From Rhynchopus sp. YZ270_cl-10 (taxonomy: Eukaryota > Euglenozoa > Diplonemea > Diplonemida > Diplonemidae), in assembly GCA_964035575.1 (NCBI GenBank), contig OZ037840.1, positions 744,001 through 808,000 on the forward strand: a DNA stretch of 64,000 nt, in the 5' to 3' direction. A program made the position numbers and the translations under genes. Below the pieces are notes generated by a model. The model had not been told where the DNA came from and searched no databases. It saw only the letters and a list, made by a program, of their open reading frames with translations. Of this stretch, positions 43,598 through 54,293 are shown one piece after another. Position 1 is the first letter of the stretch. Every line of letters begins with the position of its first letter.

Positions 43598-45569
43598 ACC
43601 TTGTATTAAAAAACATACCGGAGCATGCTTGGGCTTCTTACGTGGGGTATATAGGGGAGCAAGCAGAGCGACAACGTGCGAATGAAATCTGTGAAAGTAT
43701 TTGAAAAAGAAAGTTTTCAGAAAGAACCAGCACACTGCCTATTCCAACAATTTATCAAAAAGAACAAAAAAAGTACAAAAATAAGAGTTGTTTCGACATC
43801 TTGAATAGAAGCTGGACCCCCCTAACTCTTCCCAAGAGAGTTGTTGTGTGACTGCTGGAAACAGATCAAACAACAAAAAGGGGGTGAGGAAAAAATGAAT
43901 AAATGGGGAAAAAACTGTGTTCCCTTGTAGATCTATTGTCCCCACGTTTTCTTTAGCCCCTCCTTTTTTTATTATAGACAGTGACAGAGCACGAGAGGCT
44001 TAGGTTCATCTCAATATCGTTTTTATGTCTGCTATTTTGTAGGGTTCTGTTCTTAGGGGTCATAGCCTTTTATGTACCAGAATGTTGCCATTTTATTTTT
44101 AGGGACATGTAGTGTAGATGCTTCGACAGCAACAAACGAACAACAACAAAGAGGCACAAGTAACTTTTTAGGTCAGCGTGTACGAGAGACATGTTCGTCT
44201 TTAAAACTTGTGCTTTCATCCGTGTGGCTGGCATCATGCAATGAGTCAGTTGGAGGTACCTGAGTAACCATTCCTTTTTTTAAACCCCCATCCCCCCGTT
44301 AGAAAAAAAAACGTAAAACGGAAAAATGAACAAAAAAATTTTTTTTTGTCTACGTTTGAGACCCTCCACACAGCCCTGTGGTTAACCCCTTCCCTCACTT
44401 CAAGACCCTTATCAGCCGACTGTCTTTCTTCCTCGTCAACAGTGCATTCTGGCCCTTCATTTCGCTCCACCCCATGTACATACATGTGAGGGCTATCTTC
44501 GCGAACGACCCCCGTGACCCGCGATGGACACCCCGAAGAAAGTGCTGATTTCTCTGTCTACCGGAAATTGGTAGAAGAAAGACGTCGTCAAGTTACATTC
44601 CTAATTGAACCGACCCCAATACGGCACTTTTCCACATGATCTTATCACGAATTTTGAACTTATGAATTTGGTGCTCAATGTTTTGTGTATTCATCCCGGG
44701 TTTGCCAGGGCCAGTTGCTCTAGCACAATCAACGGCTGACTGTCCTGCTTCTCGCTCTTCTTTGAGAGCTTTTCAACTGCACCATGGCTGTATTACCTAG
44801 GACTCTCTCGGGCTGTCATTCCTGCAAGCTGTGCAACCACCCAAAGAAAAGAGACAGCCTTGCCTCTCTTCAACTGGGTCGGTTGTCACTGTCCTCACGC
44901 ACTTCAACTTCAAATCTCTCAATTCATGAGCTCCTTCACCATCTTTTTGCTCACAACGACCCCCTGTTTCTTCTCTGTGGCCAGCTCTTGAAAATTGTGT
45001 AAATTTAGTTTTTTCCCCCCGATCCAATGTTGCGCAGGTATGACTGAAACTCATATCTCGACCAGTAAAGGGAATCGTGCACAGCGTAAACCCTCACCAA
45101 ATTCCGCGTTGCATTTTTTTTTTTTTTGTGCAAATGAGCTTGCCTGCTCTGCGCCGTGCAGGATGGGTGCAGGGTCGGTTACTGAGACTGCGGGTGCACA
45201 TAACACAGCTTTTCTTTCCCCCTCTTGGATCACCCTATCAACTATTATCTCCGTACGCTGTCCTTCTCCTCCCCATTACCACTTCACACTATGCACTTAC
45301 CAACCTACCTACCCCCTCCCCCAACAGGAACCCCAATTCAACTGTCCTCCTTTTTTCTCTCTTTTTGCAGCTCTAGCCACTCCATACGTTCGTGATGAAC
45401 TGAAGTAACCCACCCCCTCTTCCCCCCTCCCCTTCAGTGCCTTTGTGTCCACAGAGGCATTTTTTTGTACCGATTTTAACTATCCCCCTTTTGGGTGACT
45501 GAGCACGAAAGGCTTAGGTTCATCTTACAAACTTTTCATTTTTTTTTTTTTTTTTTTTGTTGTTCAAAA
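43598..45569. other. Spacer with dispersed repeats and unresolved exon-like segments
   Basis: Repeats: a piece of the 26991 family inverted at 43741-43760, subfamily A at 43979-44020, a subfamily-C relative at 44173-44210, subfamily D at 44222-44262, and subfamily A again at 45494-45540, only 30 bases before the next ATG. Exon-like segments at 44380-45410 are listed separately. After the T-run before 45570 there is no AG, so a trans-splice site for the next gene is not obvious. Confidence 0.5.
44380..45407 (+). other. Possible multi-exon gene or remnant, weakly mitochondrial-carrier-like
   Basis: An open segment at 44380-44540 reads HFKTLISRLSFFLVNS, then FWPFISLHPMYIHVRAIFAND. The P-x-x-x-x-R spacing after a hydrophobic stretch recalls divergent SLC25/MTCH carriers. 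About 250 bases on, another frame gives WLYYLGLSRAVIPAS, again carrier-like. A convincing final-exon shape ends the region: a pyrimidine tract with TTGCAG at 45364-45369, then LATPYVRDELK and TAA at 45405-45407. I cannot join these in one frame with confident splice sites, so this is either a gene I cannot resolve or a decayed one. Confidence 0.3.
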
Positions 45570-48500
45570 ATGAAGTACCGACAATACGCGGTGTTTTTGT
45601 TGCTGTTTTTTGTGTTGTTGGGGGTGCAGGCAGAGGGGTCTCCAGAGGCTCCAACAGATTCTCCTCCATCTAAGCCTTCAGGGTCACCTCCTCAAGCTTT
45701 GCTTACTTCGAAGGGAACGTCATTATGGATTACCTTACCGATCTCTGTGTTCACATTGTGGTTGTTACAGAATTTATTTTTTCCATCAGCATTGGATAGC
45801 GCCGGACCTGTTGCAACGTGGTTGGCCTCAGTACTACCCGACGCAATAATGCTGCCAGAGACATTTGGAGATCATGGCACCGCAAAACGGAGGTTTTATA
45901 ATTGGTTGTTAGGTGTTTCTGCGGTGAATGAGTATTCTGCTTGCTTAGGGTTTGATGGGGAAAACGGAGAAGCTGTGCCAAAGCGAGCGAAGGTGAAGAA
46001 AAAGGTGAAGGATTGGTTTACAAACAGCTCGTTGGGGAGGAAATTTTCTGATAAATTTGCGTTTGTTCCGATCGACCCTGCGCAGCTTGCGGAGGATCAA
46101 CAACGTGAAGCTCGCAACCAACGAACCCAACCTACCCCAACCCCGACTCCAATCCCTACACGGAGGTCCGACCAACTACCCCCTCCAGCTCCTCTCGTCG
46201 AACCTACCCCTCTGATCTCACCGTACCACAGCTTCGCCGATGTCGAAGATAAGGAAGAGCCGCTCCGCAACCGCCTTTACAGACAAGAAACGGAAGACCG
46301 TTACGTCGTGCTCCGCATTGCCCGCGCAGATCGTAGTAAAGCACTTCTTAAGACGATAGAACGTTCAAAGTCTGTTCTCTTATCGGAGGAGACCACATCC
46401 CGGAATATCCTGCAGGCAGAAGAGAGGGAGATGTACACAGGATTGGAGGGGTTGTGTTTGAGGCTGCTTCTCGCAGCGCATGACCGAGCGGAGTTGGGAC
46501 GGATTGTTTTGGAGGAAGGGAGTGCGCGGGAGGTGCTGTTGGATGCGGAGCTGCTGGAGTTTTCGTCGGATATTCGCGCAGCGGCGAGGTACAGTGTGGC
46601 ATGCATTGTGTCGGCCCCAGCGCGTAAACAACTTCTTCATGATGAGAGCCAAGACCGCATGGCGCTTGAAGATATTGAGCATGGGGGTATAGCGTATCTA
46701 TCGAAACGGTGTGTTCTGTCGTTATGTGGTGCGCAGGAGGCTGAGTCGCGAGGGCGCATTGCTGAAATGAGTGTTCAATCTTTGTGTCAAATTGTTGAAG
46801 ACTTTGTGCCGCGATTTTTGCAAGCCATCGCGGATGCTGAGGAATCACTTCGTGGTAGCATTGAGGCAGAGTGTGAAGAAGCGTTGAAAGGCATCGAAAG
46901 GGCGTTCCACCGCAGTACCATTGAAGCAGGCGAAGCAGAGCTACGCAACTCCGAGCTACTCCGCGGGGAGCGGAGAGAGCGTACGGCACTCTCCGTGGAG
47001 CACTGCGAAACCCTGGCGGAGCTGAAGCTGCGCAGCGCAGTGGAGGAATTGGCGAAGGAGGAGGACCTAGAACGGCTCGCTATGGTGGCAGAGTGGGGCG
47101 CCGGGCTGGATGGGTTGCGGTTCCACAGTCAATGTGCGGCGCTTGCTGTAAATGAGTCAGACGCACGGCGCGTTGTATCGGTTCTCTTCGCCGACACCCG
47201 CGCCCATCTTGCCTCAGCAAGCTTAACGGCTCTCCTCAAAATCTGCAGCGATCGAGATGCAACACGCGACGCACACTATGCAGCTGCGCGCCAAGCAGTC
47301 GAGGACGCGGCACAACAGGCGCGCAGTGAAGCTGAAAAGACTGAGGACGAAACCCGCCGCGAAAGCCTCACACTATTCTACCAAACCTTCGACGCGATTT
47401 CAACCTGGGAACACGAAAGAGACGCAATACATGCGGGGCGTGTGTATGCAAACCCCCCCTTCCCTTTACAACCTCCCCTTTTCACCATTAAAGACCACCA
47501 AAACAAAAAAGAGCACACAAACAACAACTTTCATTCAAACCTCCCTCTTACCATATGCCACTTCACCCCAACACACCCCCCCAATATTTACCAAATAAAG
47601 TTAACGCCAGCAACAGGGAAATAGCTTGGGTACTTTTGCTGGTTTCAAAACCAGAACAAGCTGGTTTACTGGTTTGGGGAAAAATAAAAAAAAAATGTCT
47701 GGTGTGGCTGACGACCCCAAAATAGCAGAAAATAGCAGAAAATCGCAGAAAATAGCAGAAAATAGCAGAAAATAGCACTTTGGGGGGGTTTTTTTTGGGT
47801 TTGGTGGCTGGGTGGTGGTGTGGCTCATGATGGACGAGGGAAGGCAACTTGGCCAGCCCGCAAACCCGCAAACCCCCTCCCACTCCACAAACGGATCATA
47901 AGGTACACAGTACACAGTACACAGTACACAGTACACAGTACACAGTACACAGTACACAGTACACAGTACACAGTACACAGTACACAGTACACAGTACACA
48001 GTACACAGTACACAGTACACAGTACACAGTACACAGTACACAGTACACAGTACACAGTACACAGTACACAGTACAGCACCTGGTCTATATCGGGACAAAA
48101 TACATTTTTTTTTGCTAAAATTGCTCTTATTTTTTACGCTTTTTTGCTCGAAAAAAACGTTGTCCTGCATCTTTGGTAGGTGTTTTGGGGACTGGCTGGG
48201 GTCAGGAGTCCCTCATTTCCCCTCCCTTTAGCAAAAGCCCAAACCACGGCCAAAAAATAAAAAAAATCCAGACCCCCAAAATAGCAGAAAATAGCAGAAA
48301 GTAGCAGAAAGTAGCAGAAAATAGCAGAAAATAGCACCCCCCTTCAGCCACACCAATGTGGGATTCGGGATTCAGTTATTCGTCGCCCCCGCACCACTTT
48401 CTTACTCACAGAAGAAAGAGCCTCACACGTAAGCGAACCCCTAAAAAGGGTTCATTGAGTGACTCTGTGGTGTAAAAAGCTGCATATTTTGCACTATACC

Positions 48501-50681
48501 TAATTTTTTTCGCCTGCGGCGCCACTTTATATTATTTTTTTGCTCCGCAAAAAATAGAGTTTCCAATGTCGTAGGGAACCCCCTTGCATTTTGCAGCCAT
48601 AAATGCAACTTGACCAAAGCTGCAAAAAGTTGACCATTTTTTCAAAATGACCCACCGTTGTAACAGCTTCTGGAAGACGTATTGGCTTTGTACGGTTAGT
48701 GGAACGTAAGGTGCAAGACCAAGCCTGTTAACACAGGATTATATTCCATTTTCTTTGTTGTCTCGCAAAATTTACCCTTTGCCTCTCCACTCTGCGGTTG
48801 GCAGGGAGGCGCGCGCGAAGCGCGCGACGACCGCTTTCAACCTGGGAAAAATTTTTCTAAACCAGCAAACCAGCAACATTTGAAAAGTGCACCTTTCAAG
48901 CTACTACCCTGGCCAGCAACATCACAAAAAAAAAAAACACCACCATCAGCCACACCTTGATCTGCGAGGAAGAAACCTCCCGTGAAGCTCTTTACACCGA
49001 CGCTGTCCACGAGAATGTGGCGCTTCTTGAAGACGAGCCTGAAGAGCGCGCAGTTTCCTTTGAACTCGCTGCGGCACGACATGCTGCGTTGGTCGACCAT
49101 CTGTCTGCAGCTGTGGACGGAGAAGCTGAAGGACGTGCCGTCATTGTGCGCATGGTGCGTGAGGAGTATCGCACGCTGCGCAACCTCAGCCATGCGGGGG
49201 CTGAGGCGGCAGGCTTTAGGGAGATGCTCCAGAGCGTTGCTTCTCTTGAAGCTGCCGTGCGCGCCACGCTTGACTCAGAGTACACCGAGGTCACTGCGGC
49301 GCTGTCCAGCGAAGAGTTCGCAGCCCGCGCAGTGGTGCAGGAAAGGTTGATCCGAGGAGGAAGTGTAGGGCGTATTGCCACATCGTCAAAGGTGGTCCGC
49401 ATGCGTGTAGTAGCGGACCGAGCCCTTGTTCGTGCAGGATATGCAAAAGACAGCAAAAAGGTCGCCAACATCGCAAAAGGCGAAATCTTCCACATCATCG
49501 AAAGAAAAGGCAACCGAGCCAAACTGCGTGAACACAACGGATGGGTTTCTGTCGTGTCTATGGTATGATTATTGTAGGGTTTCCTTTTTACTTCTTTTTG
49601 TAGGCCGCAGGGCACTTTGCGCTTTCATCTAGTTGACATCGTACATAGATCAGCGGGAGGTGCCTGCATTAATAACTTCACATTGGTATTATCTGTACAC
49701 CATTCTATTCAGCAGAATAGTTAGTATATGAAACAATGTATACCATTCTAGTATAATATGATAAAGAGGGGGGTTTTTTGCTAGACTTTTGCGTTCTTTC
49801 AGTTTAGCAAAAGAGTCGAATAATAACAACAAACACAGACGGGAGACGCGATCCTGCAGGAGATGGACGATGGGGGCGAAGAGGAGGAGGAGGAGGAGGA
49901 TATGGCAGGAGGCGAGGCTGTGGAGGGGGAAGGGGAAGGGGAAGGGGAAGGGGAGGGTGAAGGGGGTGCCGAGAGCCTGAAGGAGGTCGCGTCCTCGAGC
50001 AGCCTGGATGCTGCTGCGGGGCAGGCTGCGGCAGGCATATCGCAGGTATGAGATGGTGTCTTTATTTTTCTCACCTTTTGCATGGTTCTGGCTTAAAGGC
50101 GTTTCAGTGAACTGCGTTTCGTACTCTTTTTTTTGGTGTGTTTAGGGGTTTGGGAGGATAAAAAAAATGACGTTATTCCTTACCCCATCGGGGGGTGAAA
50201 CATTCTACAAACCTAAATAAGGCATAGAGAAGCCCACTCATCACCGTTTTATCAAAGTCCAATTTTTTTTTCTCTTCCTGCTTTGTGCTTTTTACACTTA
50301 CCGTAATACTCTGATATCCCTCTCATAGGTGTCTGCGTCGCTGGAGAAGGGGTGGATGTCGTTTGCGGGTGCCATGGGGCAGGTGCGTCTCCCAGGGCCT
50401 ATGGCGAAGGTATGTAGTCTTGAGCGGGAAGGGACCTCAGTGGGGAAGAGGTGATTAGATGCAACCCTGATTCTCAGGATCGTGTGGAACATAGGGTCAA
50501 CACAATACATGACTTTTAATGATTAAAAGTGTAAAATTCCTTCGATAATCGCCTCATAGGGCATTTTTGGTAACCTCGGTGATGATGATGGGGGTCAGAT
50601 TCCACAGATTGAAAAGATATGGAAACTCATTTTTTTTATCATTTCCACACACAGTCGCCTGCACCTAAGAAGAGCTCGTAG
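45570..50681 (+). CDS. Single-pass membrane protein with helical repeats and an SH3-like C-terminus, five exons
   Basis: Exons 45570-47443, 48950-49562, 49860-50045, 50329-50409 and 50655-50681 join in frame (donors GTATGC, GTATGA, GTATGA, GTATGT), giving 926 residues. A signal peptide (MKYRQYAVFLLLFFVLLGVQA) and a Ser/Pro-rich segment precede one transmembrane helix (about 52-72, SLWITLPISVFTLWLLQNLFF). Residues about 230-820 are helical, with recurrent Glu-Glu/Arg words (LSEETTSRNILQAEER, LRGERRERTAL, CEEETSREALYTDAV). An SH3-like strand-rich module (ADRALVRAGY ... GEIFHIIERKGNRAKLREHNGWVSV) ends exon 2. The tail is Glu/Gly-rich (GEGEGEGEG) and ends KKSS. I recognise no named family. Intron 1 holds a large TIR element. 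Confidence 0.7.
47700..48355. mobile_element. TIR element (GGTGTGGCTGA family) in an intron
   Basis: Ends TGGTGTGGCTGACGACCCC (47700) and CCTTCAGCCACACCA (to 48355) are complementary. The flanks ATGTC and ATGTG may be the remains of a target duplication. Inside are two decamer arrays (AAAATAGCAG, about 47710-47780 and 48277-48338) and a heptamer array. Related ends occur at 39187, 61656 and 62198. Confidence 0.65.
47903..48074. repeat. GTACACA heptamer minisatellite
   Basis: About 24 perfect copies of GTACACA sit inside the 47700-48355 element. It has the same 7-bp period as the GGCTAAT and GGGTACT arrays, but a different unit. Confidence 0.95.
49603..49690 (+). repeat. Dispersed repeat, subfamily D
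   Basis: Blocks TAGGCCGCAGGGCACTTTGC, ATCGTACATAGATCAGCGGG and AGGTGCCTGCATTAATAACT match 62832-62912. The second half also matches 41560-41600, and more weakly 44222-44262. All are on the + strand; this copy lies in intron 2 of the membrane-protein gene. Confidence 0.65.
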
Positions 50682-51569
50682 TACAGCAAAAAAAGAACAA
50701 AAACGCGGACTGCCCGTTCACGGGGGTACACATTGTCAAAGTTTTCAGAAAAAGAAAAAAAGAAAGCGCGTTGACTCGACTTGAGGTGCTCAAAAAGCCT
50801 CCCATTTATTTTTTCAAAAGGTCCTGGGCCGTACGATAGCGTATCAAATAAACGACGAACACGGGATTTTTTTTATTTTAAGAGATGAACGCACATAGGC
50901 GGTAAATGGTTTTTTTTTCTAACTGTCCCCCCTTTTTTTTTTGGAGCAACCACGCTATGAAGGAATATTCTATTATTGCGGTTAACCTCTCTAACTGCAG
51001 CTATTGATGTTATTTTCGTGTTTTCCCCCTACCCCCCTGAAGTAACCAAGAGAAGCACAGTACACCTGTGTGAAAAGCTAGCTGATAATCCCTTTCCCTC
51101 TGGGAGGGGTGAGGGGTTTGTAGACTGCAAACAACTCACGAAGGAAACCCAAAAAAAGGGGGCATTTTTCTTCTTCTCTTTTTTTGTGATGTGTCTGCTC
51201 TCCTCCTTCTCCCTCGCCACCCAGCTCTCTTCCCCCCCCCCAAAAAAAAAAAAAAAAAAAACAGCAACTAACATAACGTTTAAAAGAAAGACTGCCCTCC
51301 TGCCCTACTTCCACTTTGCGATATTTTTGCCTCCATTGTTCACCCCTACAGGAAGAGGTTACACATTTTTTTTTTTTTTGCCCTCAAAGAGGTTTCCTCT
51401 TCACTGCCAGTCAGTGGGAGCGTATTGCAGTAATAAAAAATAGCACCGCAGATTATTAATTACACACTTTACGCACAAACACAGTGGAGATTGCACAACT
51501 GTGGCAACACAACCGCGGCAACTACACTACTCCAACAATTTATCAAACATTTTTTTTTTTTTTTGAGAA
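50682..51569. other. Intergenic spacer
   Basis: Contains several A and T homopolymers. An inverted copy of the 26991 repeat at 51482-51547 (GTGGAGATTGCACAACTGTG ... CCAACAATTTATC) ends just upstream of the second cyclase gene. A run of 17 T then GAG (AG at 51566-51567), two bases before the ATG, is a strong spliced-leader acceptor candidate. No gene is seen. Confidence 0.5.
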
Positions 51570-53687
51570 ATGAAATGGCTCAGAGCAGCGCTTTCCTTAG
51601 GAGGTACTTTGACGAAGAAGCAGCAGCAGAAGCGGACGTCGTTCTTTGCCATCCACATCGCTGGGATATGTGCCCTTTTGGGCTATTGGTCTTCACGGTG
51701 GGAGGCGGTTTTGGCACATCAGATGAACATGGTGATACAGATCATTATTTTTACACTTTGCATGAGTGGACTGATAGTCGTGCTCTGCGGCTGGAGGCTG
51801 ACCACCGGCTTCGTTGTGGGCCAGGCGTACATGATAGCAGGGTGTGTATTAATGATAGACCTGATTGCGCGGACCATTGGTGGGTCCTTTTGGGCAGCGC
51901 TGGTCATAACGGTGGATTACCTGCTTGTGATGCAGGTTCCGTCGAGGTACTGTGTTGGGCTTGTATGTGTTACGATATGTTGGCTTGTGTTCGTGGCAGT
52001 GGAGGAAAGCGTCAGGTTTGGATTGTTTGATCTGCCAGGCCTGCCGCCACAGAACGGAAAGAATGGGAGACGTGACCGATTGGAGGAGGCGACGGCCTGC
52101 ACAGAGCTGCCCTGTGCGTTCAATTCGTACGCATCGTTGGTGCAAGCAGTGACAGTCTTCAGTCTTGACTTTGTGGCGACGCGAGGGTTTGCACGTGACA
52201 TGCTGAAGGAGCAGGCAGCAATGGAGAGGACGATCAGTGTGGTGCAGGAGATTGCGAGTCTGCTTGCCAAGTACGACGTGGAGGGTGTGGCGGAGATGCT
52301 GAAGGTGCAAAGGGACGAGCTCCCAGAGGAGATGCACGCAACACTGCAGAGGATGGAGGAGAACCTGCGGAAGTACCGTCCCTACCTCCCCGCAGCGCTG
52401 TTTGAGGAGGAGGGTGGTGCGCCAAGCGCGTCTGTGCCGCCACCTGTGCTTGCGAACGACGTGGGAACGATTGTCTTTACAGACATCCGTTCGTCGACGT
52501 CGATCTGGGAGTGTGCGCCAGAAGGGATGTGTGCTGCGCTGAAGATCCACAACGCTGTGCTGCGTGAGGTGATGCAGGTGTTTGGTGGGTACGAAGTGAA
52601 GACAATCGGCGACGCCTTCATGGTTGCCTTCGCATCAACAGCTGACGGTGTGAACTTTGGCCTGAAGGTGCACGAGCGTCTTTTGGAAGCAAACTGGCCT
52701 GCGTCGCTGCTTGAGGAGGCACCGATCTGTGCTGAACAGGGCTCACTTTGGGGTGGACTGACTGTGCGCATTGGTGTGAACAGTGGTCCTGTGACTGTGG
52801 AGCAGAACACACTGACGGGACGGACAGACTACTTCGGACACACGGTGAACGTTGCATCACGTCTTGAGAGCACATGCACACCAGGAGCTGTGGCTGTACT
52901 TTCTGACCTGTGGACTTCTGTCTGTGGGTTGTGCACTGCTGTTGCTGGTGAGGCTGAAGCACTTGACTTGAAGGGTGTGTCACAGGCAATGCGTGTGCGT
53001 TGCTTGTGGCCTGCTTCACTTGCGGGGCGAGCACACAACCCTCTTGCTGATGTGGACATGTGTGCACACTCAGTGGCCATGTCTATCAAGGGATGCGGGA
53101 TGTCAGTGAAGTCACTGGGGTCATCACCACAGGGCTCATTGGGGTCAGAAAATTCTGCCATGTTTCGACCACAACTGGGTCGACAGGTGACCGGCACTGT
53201 CGGTGTTGTGGACATTGAAGTGGGTGACGAATCTGCCCTGAAAGCACTGCACACAATGAACGCAGGACTTGCAACACTCACGATTACCCTGGACCAGAGC
53301 GGTGGGAGCCTGGTGACACTGCTTGGGAGCTGTGTGTGCGTTGGGTGGAACGTGACCCGTTCGGCACCTGCACACATGGAGAACGCGGTGCGGTTTGCAC
53401 AACGGATGATGGCGAAGACTGCGTACTTCAAGGGTGCTGGTGTTGTGAGTGGTCCTGTGCAGCACGGGGACATTGGCAGCCACAAACAACGCTTTGTGAC
53501 AGTGTTGGGACGCATTGTGCGACGGAGCTGGACGCTGTGTGAAGAAGCTGTGCGTGAGGGGGGCACATGCCTTTACGAACCCGACAGCACAACACTGCCG
53601 TCTGCACTTGAAGACACTCTTGTGCAACACAAGGGTGGTGGCTACAGAGTGGTTTGCGACGACAGGGACAGAGTGGAGTGCATTTGA
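51570..53687 (+). CDS. Membrane-bound class III adenylate cyclase, tandem cyclase domains (paralog 2)
   Basis: Single exon, 705 residues, same layout as the gene at 4325: five or six N-terminal hydrophobic segments, linker, catalytic domain and degenerate second domain. The catalytic motifs are intact: D305 in FTDIRSSTSIW, KTIGDAF, DYFG and VNVASR. From the linker onward (about residue 215) nucleotide identity with paralog 1 is very high. The membrane half and the segment between the cyclase domains (about 505-545) are clearly diverged. That patchwork suggests gene conversion of the catalytic parts, with different sensory or regulatory membrane regions kept. cAMP production is the expected role; what the membrane part senses is unknown. 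Confidence 0.93.
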   Translation: MKWLRAALSLGGTLTKKQQQKRTSFFAIHIAGICALLGYWSSRWEAVLAHQMNMVIQIIIFTLCMSGLIVVLCGWRLTTGFVVGQAYMIAGCVLMIDLIARTIGGSFWAALVITVDYLLVMQVPSRYCVGLVCVTICWLVFVAVEESVRFGLFDLPGLPPQNGKNGRRDRLEEATACTELPCAFNSYASLVQAVTVFSLDFVATRGFARDMLKEQAAMERTISVVQEIASLLAKYDVEGVAEMLKVQRDELPEEMHATLQRMEENLRKYRPYLPAALFEEEGGAPSASVPPPVLANDVGTIVFTDIRSSTSIWECAPEGMCAALKIHNAVLREVMQVFGGYEVKTIGDAFMVAFASTADGVNFGLKVHERLLEANWPASLLEEAPICAEQGSLWGGLTVRIGVNSGPVTVEQNTLTGRTDYFGHTVNVASRLESTCTPGAVAVLSDLWTSVCGLCTAVAGEAEALDLKGVSQAMRVRCLWPASLAGRAHNPLADVDMCAHSVAMSIKGCGMSVKSLGSSPQGSLGSENSAMFRPQLGRQVTGTVGVVDIEVGDESALKALHTMNAGLATLTITLDQSGGSLVTLLGSCVCVGWNVTRSAPAHMENAVRFAQRMMAKTAYFKGAGVVSGPVQHGDIGSHKQRFVTVLGRIVRRSWTLCEEAVREGGTCLYEPDSTTLPSALEDTLVQHKGGGYRVVCDDRDRVECI

Positions 53688-54293
53688 TGACAGTTGCAAT
53701 ATACCAGTTGGGTTTTGACTATGTTAACCGCGCCTGTTCGAGCCTGAGGGGACTGTACTACCTTCTTCGCTTGCCACTCTTCTCCCATCTGACGCGGGAC
53801 GAGAGGGTGTGTTCAGGATTATTAAGGAACTGCCATGATACCCAATGGCGTCTATCACGGGTTTCCACCCCTGTTTTGCCAAAATCGAAAAAAAAGGGTA
53901 CTTCAACAACAAGCGGGTCAGACCAGATTTCGCCTATACCTTATCTCCCACATTCTATCTGGTAAGGGATAGGGTCCAATCTTTGCATCTCCTCGTCTGT
54001 TGAGGCGGTATTAATATTCAACTCCATAATTACTCTGGAGGGGACGATTGTCGACAAAGTAAACAAAAACATTACCATATCACATAGTCCACCCTCCCCC
54101 TACTCCCTTTTTCGTATACTACACGACGGAAGCCAGTGACAAGAAATCGCATGTCATTTCACTTGTCACTTGTCACTGGATCCCGTCGTGTACCTGCCCC
54201 ACCTTACCTTACCCACTACAGAGCGCACATCCACTCCCCCTTTGTTTTCTTCGTTTTTTTTTTTTTTTGGATGTGCTCTGCAACTGCAGCAAG
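53688..54293. other. Intergenic spacer with a strong hairpin and trans-splice acceptor
   Basis: No gene is seen. The hairpin at 54120-54192 is listed separately. A run of 16 T (about 54254-54269), then GCAACTGCAG with AG at 54288-54289, lies four bases before the channel ATG. This is a good spliced-leader acceptor candidate. Confidence 0.55.
54120..54192. repeat. Hairpin / short inverted repeat
   Basis: The arm TACACGACGGAAGCCAGTGA(CAAG) at 54120-54143 pairs with 54169-54192, two differences in 24, leaving a 25-base loop that carries another CACTTGTCA copy. It could be a miniature element or an RNA hairpin in the transcript upstream of the channel gene. Confidence 0.6.

Noticed and set aside
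43003-43616. Long antisense VGWLVGWL frames
   Set aside because: These come from the (CCAA)n microsatellite in an intron of the Plus3 gene.
47903-48074. CRISPR-like array
   Set aside because: Units are 7 bp and contiguous, with no spacers, in a eukaryotic intron.
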